DNA from: Mercenaria mercenaria
Lineage: Eukaryota; Mollusca; Bivalvia; Venerida; Veneridae
Length of the DNA: 64,000 nucleotides
Assembly: GCF_021730395.1 (NCBI RefSeq)
Contig: NC_069367.1
Location: 6,756,501 to 6,820,500, forward strand
Direction: 5' to 3'
Shown: in pieces, positions 31,800 to 43,122 of the stretch
Position numbering within the stretch: position 1 is the stretch's first letter
How the letters are laid out: each line of letters opens with the position of its first letter
Notes under the pieces: model-generated
Database searches by the model: none
What the model saw: the letters and a program-made list of their open reading frames with translations, nothing else
What the model was told of the DNA's origin: nothing
Program-made: the position numbers and the translations under genes

Positions 31800-32100
31800 T
31801 CATAAAGCAAGGATGAGAAATTGTTAGCATAATAAAATGTATTCTCCAGTGTATTAAATACTCTTCTCCCACTGGCTTACCTACATTATCTATGCTATTT
31901 AGAAAATAGTTACCTATAGATTGATATTGTTTCAGGAACTGTTGAACGACACAAACGCAATTTCCATTTTGTTCATCAGCTAGAAGCTTCAGAAATCCAT
32001 TGCGTAGCAATCTTCCGTCAGTTTAGAGTTTCTTTCAATATCTGGAGCACTCTTCTTTAAAGACCTGTTAATATTTACGGTATACCATCGTTCGAGTGAT
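31800..32100 (-). pseudogene. Duplicated coding-like remnant, unknown family (copy 1)
   Basis: The minus-strand frame reads FLKLLADEQNGN then CVCVVQQFLKQ and NYFLNSIDNVGKPVGEEYL. The paralogous block at 50,735-51,010 keeps KLMDDEKRG, VCVVQQFLKQ and HFLNSIDNAGKPIVEESL but with a one-base frame change between them. Further upstream ERWYTV is matched by RRYTVT in copy 2. Amino-acid-level similarity in one frame suggests a former exon. I do not recognise the protein. The strand is shared with the TLR. Confidence 0.4.
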
Positions 32101-32469
32101 TCATTGTGTTGAAAGAAACAAATTAGTATTATAACATCTGCAGTAAAAGTGGGAGAGGTCGTATTATTTCGTTTTTCACGAAATGTTATTTCGTTAGTTC
32201 AAAATATTATTTCGTAAATACGAAATATCATTTTGTAAAAGCGAAGTCTTACTTAGCAATAATGAAATACTAATTCTTTATATGAAACAACAGAAGACCA
32301 GTATACAATATGAAATGAAAGTGTCGTATGGGACTTGATGGATTCCGGAATTTTCGGATTTCTGGGTCCTTATATTTTTGTGATTAAACATCCTCTTAAC
32401 GTTTGTAATCACTATGCTAGTTGTTTTCATACTCATATTCATGCAGCTCGTTCAACAGACGATGTATAC

Positions 32470-32812
32470 TTGAGCGGAAATATAACTCGCCGAAGGTTGT
32501 TGGAACCTCTGTTCGATTAAGGATTTTGCCTACAGGAGAGTGGTATGTTTTCGATAGACAGGTATCGAATGTAAGCCCTATTACGTCACAAGTAGTCAAA
32601 ATATAGATAGTCCTAATCTTTCTTCCCTTCCTTCCCATCCTCGTACCCTTTCTCAATTGCATCGTGTTTTCGTTTACTCTGATATCCTCTACTAGGTAGG
32701 ATTGTACCTTAATTGAGTGGAAGTATATGTCGCCGAAGATTGTTGGAAGCTCTACTCGATTATACTACATGATTTTGCCTGTAGTAGAGTAATATATATT
32801 TGATAGACAGGC
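32470..32812 (+). repeat. Pair of diverged direct repeats of about 100 bp
   Basis: GAGCGGAAATATAACTCGCC...GATAGACAGG (32,472-32,563) recurs as GAGTGGAAGTATATGTCGCC...GATAGACAGG (32,716-32,810). Non-coding. Confidence 0.7.
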
Positions 32813-32819
32813 TGATCAC

Positions 32820-33595
32820 ACTACCATATCAAATGATAACATTGAAAACTCTGGAAAATCTGATATACCAGAAAATGTCGCAATAATGTTTTAATGTCAG
32901 AGAATTTTAAATGAAATAAGGAACAGCCGGATTTGTTGCTGTTCAGCCTCTAAAACAACTCCACACAACAATATAGCATTCTTCTAACTCGAAAACAACT
33001 TTAAAAAAAAAAAATATTGGAAAACTCCATTCAAGTAAGCTAGAGCGGAAGACTTTTGTATTATTAAGATTTGGTTTCAAGGCTTGAACTACTGTTTCAT
33101 CAACCCTTTCTGCAATGTCTTTTCTTAATGCCGGTTAAATACAATAATGTTGAACGTGGCGTAATTGCCTGCCTATTTTGTACTGAAATATACTACCAGC
33201 TAAACTTGCTAGGGATATCATTTATCACTGTCGTACGAGGGTTGTTCAAAAATAAGTGATAACGTAGATTTTGCTTTTAACTTTTATACACTTTAATGAT
33301 GTAAAATAAAAAATGCATCATCTTAATTCGCAGTCTTTCTACTTACTTCGTCGCAAATTTGACGTGATTATGAGCATAGCCTTCTAGAAAGCAGTCACTT
33401 ACATTAATTAATCCGGCGCCCAATGATCATACTTCGACGACGTTAACGACGCCATGACTTCATCGAAACGCTTTAATGAAGTATGCATCAATTTATTTTT
33501 GTAGATTTCTGTTATTAAATTCGATTAACAATACCTAAGTAATAATAAGTTGATTGGTTAGAAAACTGAACACTTATGCCAAACATCTCAGACAA
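32820..33595. other. Spacer, with a possible mariner end
   Basis: At 33,234, TACGAGGGTTGTTCAAAAAT has the form of a mariner terminal repeat beginning with TA. The following 200 bp have no clear transposase and no second end was found. Otherwise nothing is recognised. Confidence 0.35.
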
Positions 33596-36500
33596 TAGTC
33601 CAGTAGAATAACAGAGAAAAGAGACCGAACCTTGCAGTAGGGTATATACAAGGTTTTATTGCAGTTTCCTGTCATTTAGGATATATTGATCAAGAAACTG
33701 CCGGATGACATCTTGTCATCATTGGGGACAATTTTTTATCAGCAAATCTTGAACCCCATGTAAAAGTGCCAATTTTCATTAGGGAAATAACAAAACGAAT
33801 ACATTCTTTATTTTAAACTGAGTAGATATGTTTTAAACAATCATAAACATGACTATGAAATTTCGAACATTCAGCTGACTATAAAAGTATAAAGAATGTA
33901 TGGTTATATTTCTTTAGAACTCTTTATTTGATGATAAATTACCTTTCACTATAAGGTACCTGCAGAATTTATATCCAGATAGTTTCAAAAAAAATTCCTT
34001 GCAATACTTTAATTCTAAAGATATTCGATCTGACACAGAATGTTTCAATCATAATCTGATCAAAATATATAAATGTTTCTAAGTTTAAAACTCTTTTTAC
34101 TACATTTAGTTGTGTTCCATTTATGTGGAAACCTTGAAAATACGGTTACAAACACAATCTTTTAAAATTTAAATTACATTTCAAGATAACATTATCATGA
34201 TGTAAAATGATATAAAAGTGAACACAATGTAACATTTTCTAAATTTCCTGCAAGTATGCGTTTTATTGTTTAAATTAGATTGAAAATGTCAACATCTTTC
34301 TTAATAATTAGCCATGTGACATACATAACACGATTTGTTACCTTTTCTCTTCCTTTTAAAAATAATTTTGGTAAGAGGCAAGTAACAGAACATTTAAAAA
34401 AAATTAAAACGTGATGACAGTTATACATGTTAAAAAAGTTTAGTTAAACTATTGAAATGATATTAAGATCATTACTTTGTTTTGAAAATGACCTCAAAAC
34501 CGTACCAATTATGCATTTGTTACATGATATATAATAATTATAGTTGAGTGTATGCGCTTTTGATAGGTAGGATTTCTCTTATATATATTTATAGTCCTTT
34601 CTTTTTCAGTAAAGCATTTTTTAAGTCAGTATCATGGAGTGTCATGTCCTTTAAAAATGTTACATAAGTAACGGTAACGTAATATTTTTACCAGAATTGT
34701 ACTATGACATACCCTTTACATTTATGTATGGTTTCTTATAACTTGCACACTATTAAGTCTGAAAATATGAATTTATTGTGCATTAAAACAACTTGAAAGA
34801 CTAATTTTATCAGTGTGAAATAAGAATGAATAATATTGCATGACAGAAAACTGGTAACGTACTTCCAGAATATAATTTCTATAACAGTTTAAATGTACGA
34901 TGCTGAGTTGAAATTAATATTCATTGCTATGGTGTCGTCTTCTGTAAACTTGCGAATAACAGTTAATGTCAACATGTTGCTCCTTTCGGGGAATGTGTGG
35001 AATTGAATAGTCAATCTTTCATTAAATTGATTAAAACGATGAGATATGAGTATACGTTAAAGGTAACTTAAATTATCATCATCAGCAATGTGCATACAAT
35101 TCACTTCCAGTACGTCTGTACATCAAATGATCATATGCAAACGATACAAATGTGAATCAATAATTGTTTTACTTCAAGAGGATATCCTCAAAGATGAACT
35201 TGAAATAAGACAGCTTACCCCGGTAACTTGAGATATACACCTTCATCCTTAAAATGGAGGGACTCCATTTTAGTCTAAATTCATCAATTATGGTCCATAA
35301 CATGACACAGAGCCATATGTTCTTTCCACTTACAAATTTAATGTTTGACAGTAAAATGTTTACCAATTCTAGACCCATGCAATATCATATGATGTGAAAA
35401 TATTTTAAAAATTAACCCATTAAACATCTTAAGTATTTTCTGCATTTCAACATACATGTACTAGTATATGTAGTCTAGTAAACTTGAGGTTTTACTCCTT
35501 CCATGATCTAATTTCTCGTTCTTCTAAATTTACGTAATAGAATTTAAACAAAGAAATGTAGTTTTGGGAGTTTTAAAGATATTTGCAAAGTATCAAATAT
35601 TGCATAAAAAGATTTGTTATGTGTATCTTATGTAATAATAATAATAATCTTACCGAAAATAACTGTGTAACTTTCAATTAAGGTCACATCATTATTTATT
35701 TCTGCGGTAATTTCTTTCCATCGAACTAGCATGTTTCAAAATTAACTGAGAGTAGAAGGGACTTGATCAGCATAAAATTGAAAATAATAATATCTAACGT
35801 TTACAATATGCTTTTAATTGTGTTGTCATTGTCCACATATCATTGATAATACTATGTTTATCTTATATGCACAAACTGTATTTAATGTATATGATAGTCC
35901 GGTCCGGCTGCTGTTACCCATGGATGCCACAAACGAAAAATGAAGTGAAAATAGGAAAAGTCAACCTGCTTTTCATAATCCAGTGTTACTACTTTTCTTA
36001 GAAATGTTTTTTTTTTTCAAAAAAAAAAAAAAAACAACATACATCTATAACATAACTCTTTCAAAAATCAATCACATGTGGTACTCGGAAAAAATCGTAA
36101 CTGGTGACATTATGAACGCGCAAGTATTATGGCAGTTAATAAAAGTTTTCTTTTCAGGTTCAGTGAGTATCCCGTATTATAAATGTATACTGGAGTAGTG
36201 AAATAGGGCACACATAGCTTAATTAATGGGTACAGAAGCCAGTCGGTATGCAGAAAGACTGGAGCTGAATTGTATGTCTGAGGAGGGCTTTCTAGATTTA
36301 TATTGTTCTTTGAGTGCTTAAATCTTGAATTAGGTATTTTAGATGCCCGTTATGGTTGATACATGGACTAGGTTCAATTTGATTTTGTAAAATACAGTAA
36401 GGGGTGGGGGTGATTTAATACAGTATTATCATTGGGGAAACACTGCTTCATGTTGCAGACATACCTTGTACCATTTCAATTTTACTAACTGATAGATTTA

Positions 36501-37395
36501 TATAAAATTGAAAAGAAATCAAACAATATTCTAGTTAGGGACTGACACTGAATGTATTTCAGTTTTCTCATTATTTTTCTTTACATTTCTCCTAATGATA
36601 TGGAGATAATTGCTTGCCCTATATCGATCTTTTACAATTTCAACATCAATAATCAGCGTTTGTAAATTTTCAATCATCTGCGTAATGCAAGTAATTTGAA
36701 CTTGGTAACGTAGATAAATATTTATGTGTTACGGATGTAACAACAGGTCAAAAACATGTGTATAAATGTTTGAACAATTTTAGTTTTTTGATATATTACT
36801 TGCATATTCAAATTGCGCTTCTCTATTCCCAATTCGTTTTTTACATTTATAAGTTTAGAAAAGTTGTTGTTGTTGTTGATGATGATAATGCTGCCACAGC
36901 TGCTGCTGTACCTATCTGTTTGTGACGTATTAATTGTGTTTCTTTTCTCTGAGTAGTTTGTTATTTCTACGAAAATGATATTGCAAATAACAACACCTTT
37001 ATAAGTTACTAAGCAATCAACTGAAATACAGTATGAAAAATAGGCTATCATATGATTCTTATGGCAGCCATTTTGGATTCTATAAATAGAAAAATGCCCA
37101 AGGATCTTGCGAAAGTCATGAGATACTATAAATGCTCCATCTAATGACCAACAAAAATTAATGGAACCTTAGATAAACTCCGCTACAAAGTTTCTCATCA
37201 TTTTTTTTCAAGAAGAACAACATTGAAATTCGACGATGGCGGCCATTTTTAATTTTCTTAAATAAAATATTTTCCCCAAAGATGACAAGATGTCATCCGG
37301 TGGATTCTCATTAACTGAAGTCTAAAGAACAGGAAACTGCAAAAATACCTTGTATATACCCTATTGCAAGGTTCAGTCCAAGTTCTACTGGACTA
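33596..37395. mobile_element. 3.8-kb non-coding element with 130-bp terminal inverted repeats
   Basis: The left end TAGTCCAGTAGAA...ACCTTGCAGTAGGGTATA continues through GTATATACAAGG, TTGCAGTTTCCTGT and CCGGATGACATCTTGTCATC to about 33,735. The right end (37,268-37,395) is its inverted match. CAA follows the right end and precedes the left end, a possible 3-bp duplication. The 3.5-kb interior is AT-rich with no frame over 109 codons and no transposase motif. Superfamily unresolved. It lies between TLR copies 1 and 2 outside the duplicated block. Confidence 0.8.
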
Positions 37396-38171
37396 CAACG
37401 TTAGCACCGTAAGTAATATTAGAAATTATTATGAAAAATATTATTGGAAAACATTCCAAATTTCACAGAAAACATTGTATTGCTTGATTTTGACACAAAT
37501 TTTATGATTGTAAATATTACCTTTATCCAATCAGCTTACGTCTCATTGCCTCTTCCGGGTTTCCCTATACATTTTTAACCAATCCAAAGTCGTGTTTCAA
37601 CTCCTCTGACTCTGACGTGTATAGGCACTTATAGGCGTATTTCCAGGTAAACAAGTTGACTATTAGTGCGAACATTAGCGGTCAAATACAAATCATTACA
37701 GAATAGAATTACGACTGCACTGTCTATGCTAGGCTACCTTCTACGCGCTTTGCATGAATGCCCAAATTACACAATGATTGCAAATTATAATCATAGACTT
37801 CACATAAGGCGTAAAAAATTGCTTGTTTCCGGTATCCCGACCTACCCTAAATTTTTGGCCCGACCCTAAATGTTTTATGGCCTTGGAGGCATAACCCCCT
37901 TATTTTTTGAGCATGTTACCAGAAACAAAGATTTTTAGGCTTAAATACACTATACGCAATACGCGGCCTCTGACAGCAAAGGTCTTGATTATTTTTAACA
38001 GCCCACGTAGAGAACGTTTCGGCCTAAGGCCTTTACTAACTTATGACATGATATAAGATACACTGACGAAATAACATCTTTAAATGAGATTTTAACCAAA
38101 GTAATATTGTATATTTACGAGTAAGTAATTTGAGATATGTAGGGCTTGTATATGGATTGTACTGATATATA
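37396..38171. other. Spacer with a short dispersed-repeat piece
   Basis: 37,827-37,935 (CCCGACCTACCCTAAATTTT, GGCC, GTTACCAGAAACA) resembles 18,697-18,745 (ACCGACCTACCGACCCTACT, TTTGGCC, GCCACCAGAAACA), so both are pieces of a common repeat. Confidence 0.45.
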
Positions 38172-38660
38172 TACAGTCGAGACTGCCTTAACGACCCCCT
38201 GAATTTAGCGACTCCCTGTCATATGCGACCATATTTTATGCTCCGGACGCAATTTACTATTAAAAGAGTCTGAATTAAGCAACCCCCTGCCTTACGCGAC
38301 AAGCGACTGTGAAATCAGGCTCCCGAATCGATATTTAGACCGTTTTCAGCGACTTTGAGACTCTCCCTCGCAAGATTTTACACGATAGAGTTACCGTTCT
38401 TTATCTCGCGTGAAGTTGTTTGAGACGAGAACTTATTTGTTTACAAAAAAAAAATGGCTGATGAAAAACATAAAAAAAACTGTTTTGACATTAGAACAGC
38501 GTGTTAAGGCACTTGAATTGCTCGATTAGGGAAAACCAGCGTATAAAGTCGCTGAAGAATTCGGAGTCGGTGCATAAATTAACTTTATTCCTGGTGAAAC
38601 AAAAATATGGCGGTATTTAACAGGAAACGACGAAGTAAACACAGATTAAAGATGCAGTCA
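38172..38660 (+). mobile_element. pogo/Tigger transposon 5' fragment
   Basis: It begins TACAGTCGAGACTGCCTTAA and is followed, after a 5' non-coding zone, by a broken frame from the ATG at 38,454: MADEKHKK, then in the next frame TVLTLEQRVKALELLD, stop, GKPAYKVAEEFGVGA, stop. This is the CENP-B/pipsqueak helix-turn-helix that opens pogo-type transposases. The DDE core and 3' end are absent. It carries a frameshift and stops, so it is dead. Confidence 0.8.
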
Positions 38661-40110
38661 ATAATCGAATAAATGTCAATGAACAATTAGTTCACAAAAA
38701 TATAAATATCATAAACCTCAGTGTGAAAATAGTTCAAATGGAACATTTATATTTTACTGCTCCCCTTTATTTTCTTGCCAGATCATGAGCTTAAATTTGT
38801 TTTATCAACATCATACGAATGATGCAAATTTGAATTTATATTTTATCAATATGCAATTAAAGAAATAGTATTTAATCATTTTCCACTCCTACCTTAAAAG
38901 AGGCCAATATATAAGTATCCGATATTCATGTACTTTAATTGGAAAAATATATGAAACCAGCCTCTTACTGCATACGCCTTGATTTATTGGGTGAACTTGA
39001 AATCTACAATAAAATTATGGATCTTTTAAACATATTGCAATGTTATGAATTTCAGAAAAAATGTTGAAGCTACTACTAACTCTTAGTAAAGTAGTAAAAT
39101 CATCGTTTCCTTGGAAAGTACTAGTAATCTTTCTGGTTAGCAAGTAAAATTGACTTGTCTTTCGTTCGGTCGAATGATAATACAGTTGCTTAATATTGTT
39201 AATACGATTGGTTTACGATCTCTTTACTTTCCCACATCCGGTGTCGCTTTGGGCGGTATGTTCTAAACTCTGGCCTGGTCTGGCCTTGTGTGACCGGCTT
39301 TGTCCAATTTTTGATCGGGCCAAGTCAGGCCAGGCCATAGATTTCAATTTCGTTAAAGGTGAAAGTGATTTCTATAGCATCTTTAAAATCTGACTTTTGG
39401 AACTTATTAATTGAGGAATAAGTTTGGATATTTCAGACATTATATAAATACAGTTTGAATTCCTACTCAGCAAAATTATACACCTGGGAATAAGCCTGTA
39501 GTTAACATAACTTTAAGTCTAATTTAAAGGTGATGCCTGGATTAATTGTTATGACTATTATCAGGGGATCACTCTTGACTGATGGCTTGGTTTTATCCCA
39601 ATTGAATAACCTATCTATATATAATTATTTTATCTATGGAAGATTTTTTAGTAATCTTTAGTTTTTTAGTAATTTTTTTGTCCGAAACTATTGAACTGGC
39701 ACTCAAGAATATTCCGTATGATTCCGTAAATAAATTTTCAGTGCCCAAACTTGAATAAAAATATAACTATTGAAAACCAAATAAATTATAAACATTTCTT
39801 TATCACCAGGTCGTACATGCAGATATAGTTGTGCTGACAAAACGTTCAGCTACCAATCTCGGGGATGCGAGTTCGAGACACCTGTTTGACCATTTTCATT
39901 ATGATTTTTTTTTAAAATTTCATCTGTAAACTTAGAATGCAGAAAATTGTCACACTTATCGTGATTAAGTGTTCATTTATTGAACGAAATATCCAAGTAT
40001 TTGGCATTCTTCTGCGTACAAGTTATTACCAAGAGTGTTAGATATATTTGATAAAATGTTGTAAGAATAATAACAGTATCGATAAAATGACATTATATCG
40101 TATTAATGAA
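38661..40110. other. Spacer, nothing firm
   Basis: AT-rich. Around 39,800-39,885 GATGCGAGTTCGAGACACC has a B-box look, but no convincing A box or tRNA fold was found. Confidence 0.4.
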
Positions 40111-40123
40111 AACAGTCTGAATT

Positions 40124-40184
40124 AAAATCGAACCCATGGTAACGTGCGTGAAAGTCAGAGAACTTATCACTACGCCACTGTGCC
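40124..40184 (-). mobile_element. tRNA-like SINE head
   Basis: Read on the minus strand: GGCACAGTGGCGTAGTGATA (A-box-like TGGCGTAGTG) and, about 33 nt on, CCATGGGTTCGATTTTAATT (B-box-like GGTTCGA). Spacing fits a tRNA-derived promoter. It differs from the SINE at 1,923 and has no clear body. A decayed tRNA pseudogene is equally possible. Confidence 0.45.
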
Positions 40185-40199
40185 ATTGGTAAACTATGC

Positions 40200-41390
40200 A
40201 GGTTATTTTGGTCAATTTAGATATTTTCAGGTTACAAATATGCTGTAAAATAAAGGAAACGCCCAAAATATGGGCGAAGATTAATGTGTGCCACCTGTCA
40301 ATACTTACGGACAACAATATTCTAAATGTTATCCCCGTTCTGGGTTCTGGGATAATATGATGCGGGGAAGTGATAAATAATTTTTGTAGTTTAGGTTATA
40401 TACATACTGAATAGTTTTTGTAAGACTGCTTTTATATTGTTCTAAGTATGTGAAAAAAAATCCTACACAGTTTTGTGAAACAGGCTGAAGAGCATCTTCT
40501 AGCATTAAATATACCAATAAGAAATAACATAAACACATTGATAAATATTTTTGTAATATATAACATAACAACATATTACATGCTAAAAATCATGTACATG
40601 CATATACTAATCAAGAATAAAGATTGTGTTGCTTCACATATCAACCACGACTTCTCTATTGTGGATGAGGGCTTGATGAGTAAGAAACAATACTGAGAAA
40701 CACAGTCAAGTAAAAGTAAAAACTGTCAAAGTAAAAACAAAAAAGGACTCATTTAAACAAAAACGTTGATAACTGAAACAAAGATGGGAGGGTGTTGTGA
40801 AGGGACACTTAGAGACTAAGTAAAAACTACTACTTACTTTCGGACAGACAGACAGACAAACAGACAAATGCTAGCACCGGTGGTGGGGTTGGGGAGGGTT
40901 TCGGCTCTGCTGTCGGCTATACACTTCCTACTTAAAACAAACTGCCATTTTATCTGTGTGTAGAAACGTAAGGTAATGTTCTTGACGGAAAAAGAAATGT
41001 CGTCTTATGCTTATCTGACCCGTTTAGTTGACTTTAACTTGCAGAAAGCACGGAAAGCGTCGTTTCATTACTTCACATGAATGGACAAAGTCAATACAAT
41101 TTGAAAAAAGTTTAAGTACAAATATTTTGACTCTTCACTTAACGCTGTTCTTCAAAGTTTTGTCACCGTGCATTTTACATATCATACAGCACCATCTCCA
41201 TTGATGCCTGTGGAATTCGCCGCCCCGGATGCTTCATCACCAGAAGTTTGTTCGAGAAAAACTGATACACTCCAAAACTTAAGCATTTCATTGGTTGATT
41301 ATTTGCTCACTATTTTTAGATTGACCAATGGCTAGAATGCATTCTGAGACTGGTCTCAAAACTCAATTTCGTAACCTTAGAACCAGACCT
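40200..41390. other. Spacer, nothing recognised
   Basis: Small GACAGACAGACAAACAGACA tract at 40,845-40,866. No gene or element identified. Confidence 0.4.
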
Positions 41391-41639
41391 TGTATGTTGT
41401 AAATATTGTCATGATATTATTCTTGCATAATTTACGCAACTATTATCAAACATAATATTTTTTTACGTTTCTTTTTTTTTAAACATAATTTATCTTATAA
41501 TTAAAGTAAGCAGTTATTCCTCAAACACATCTTTTATACATTAAGATGCTGTATAAAGTCATTGTTATCATAAATAATGGCTGGACTGGATTATGCGTCA
41601 TACTTTGACTTAGAGTTTTTAAATGTTCTGTTCTTTGGA

Positions 41640-42750
41640 ATCATGTAGCACATTCATTTTACTGTAAGAGAATACTGCTTAAGCAGGTGCTAGGTAGCGC
41701 GAGAGGCCTTGCACTTTTCATGAACATACTTAATCAAACCAAGTCTTCTATTATGCTACTTTATCTTTCCACAGGTTTGATTAACTATCACAAGATTCAA
41801 GATTTCAAGATTATTTAATTAAGGCATCAACATTATACACTGTCCATCGCCATAAACTAAAATGGCGTTTACAGTTACTTCATGAGAAAAGTACAATAAC
41901 AGTTGTAGGGATAGTAACTGTACACGCACAACAGTGTTACATTATAACCAATTAATGCATTTAATACTTATATAATTATATTTATTCACAATATCACATG
42001 AAACCTCTGTTACTATCTATTGTAAAGAATTTATGCTGTTTTATCTATAGTTCGCATGCAACAGAAGAATGTACAGTGCAGTCAATTTGTATATAATATA
42101 TGTAACCGCATTTAACGTAATTGTCATCGCAGACAAGAGAAAATTGACACTATATTTATGTCAGGTCAGCACTATTATTTTTGTCATATAAATTGTGCTG
42201 TAACCTGCAAATGTCAAGTAACACACCTAATATACAACGCTTTCTGGCGACTGTAAAATTTCCCAATGTCCTTGGACTTACTGTTTTGGTATTTTCAGGT
42301 CCTTTTGGATCATGTAGCAGTTGTATTTTTACTGTGATATAATACCGTTTAAGCTGGTGCTAAGGTAATTGGGAACGTGCGGGGTGTTGTATATTTCATT
42401 ACCTCTCATGAACTAAGTCAGTCAATCCGAGTCTTCAATTATGCTGCTTGATCGAGTTTATCCTTTTCACAGATTTTATATACTATCAGTATAACAGCGA
42501 TCTTTCAGAGCCGTTTGGCGGCAGTAAGATATCTCCCTATACTTGAATTCAGTGTTATATTGTTTTGGTCATTTTGGATTACGGAGAACAGTTTTTTATT
42601 GTAATAGAATTCCGCTTTAGCTGGTGCTAGTGGGCGTGATGGGTGTTGCAAATTTCATTATCTCTCAAGAACAGACTCGGTCAAATCCATCCAGTCTTCA
42701 ATACTATGTTTAGTTGCGTTGTGTGCTTTCAAATTATTGTGCTACAAATA
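41640..42750 (+). repeat. 260-bp tandem units in the TLR 3' flank (copy 2)
   Basis: Three units with the same landmarks as 24,730-25,860 (CATTTTACTGTAA near 41,657; similar points near 42,330 and 42,595). The first unit is split by the retroposon tail at 41,799-42,233. Confidence 0.7.
41799..42233 (-). mobile_element. Non-LTR retroposon 3' tail shared by copies 2 and 3
   Basis: On the minus strand it ends ...AATAATCTTGAAATCTTGAA, a (TTCAAGA)-type tail like those of some LINEs, preceded by GCCATTTTAGTTTATGGCGA. The orthologous insert lies at 62,036-62,511. In copy 1 the host sequence runs through uninterrupted (TTAACTATCACAACAGTGGT, 24,896). No coding part remains. Confidence 0.6.
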
Positions 42751-43122
42751 TCATTCATTTAAAAGATACGCATGCTGTTTGAAAATTTAATAAAATATAT
42801 GAATATACAAACAAACAAGCTGAACTGAAATGCGCAAATCAATACAACTTAGATTTTGCCATGTGTGATCTTTGCTATCAGCGGAAGATGACCAGCTGTA
42901 TATATATCACAATATAATTTTATATAAGCTATTTACAAGATTTAAATCATTGCTGAACTTAAATAATTTCTTAACATAGTAGGAAGGAAATTAATCTCCT
43001 TCAATAATTAAATGAACTAAAGTTGCCCTTACGACATGGTAAATATAAATATATAACATTTTTTGTTAAAGAAACGCTTTTAAAACCAATATACGCTTAC
43101 AAAGATTCAAATAGAATAATAA

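Larger units (their letters stand above)
24000..32200. repeat. Segmental duplication, copy 1 (TLR unit)
   Basis: Homologous to 41,400-51,150 and to 61,900-64,000. Matching landmarks include AAGTAAGCAGTAATCACT (24,062) against AAGTAAGCAGTTATTCCT (41,506), the 260-bp tandem units, CATTCATTTAAAAGATAC (25,848; 42,752; 63,040), the TLR gene, and the upstream block ending near CAGGAACTGTTGAACGACAC (31,935; 50,835). Copy 1 is the most diverged and carries its own insertions. Confidence 0.85.

Noticed and set aside
33596-37395. Polinton-like element because of long inverted ends starting AGT
   Set aside because: It is far too short, no polymerase, integrase or capsid-like frame is visible, and no 6-bp target duplication is present.
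39196-39393. 65-codon frame with repeated TGGCCTGGTC-type sequence
   Set aside because: No family resemblance and no splice context; probably chance.
40124-40184. Functional tRNA gene
   Set aside because: A and B boxes are present but no complete acceptor stem or clean cloverleaf can be drawn; a SINE head or pseudogene is likelier.
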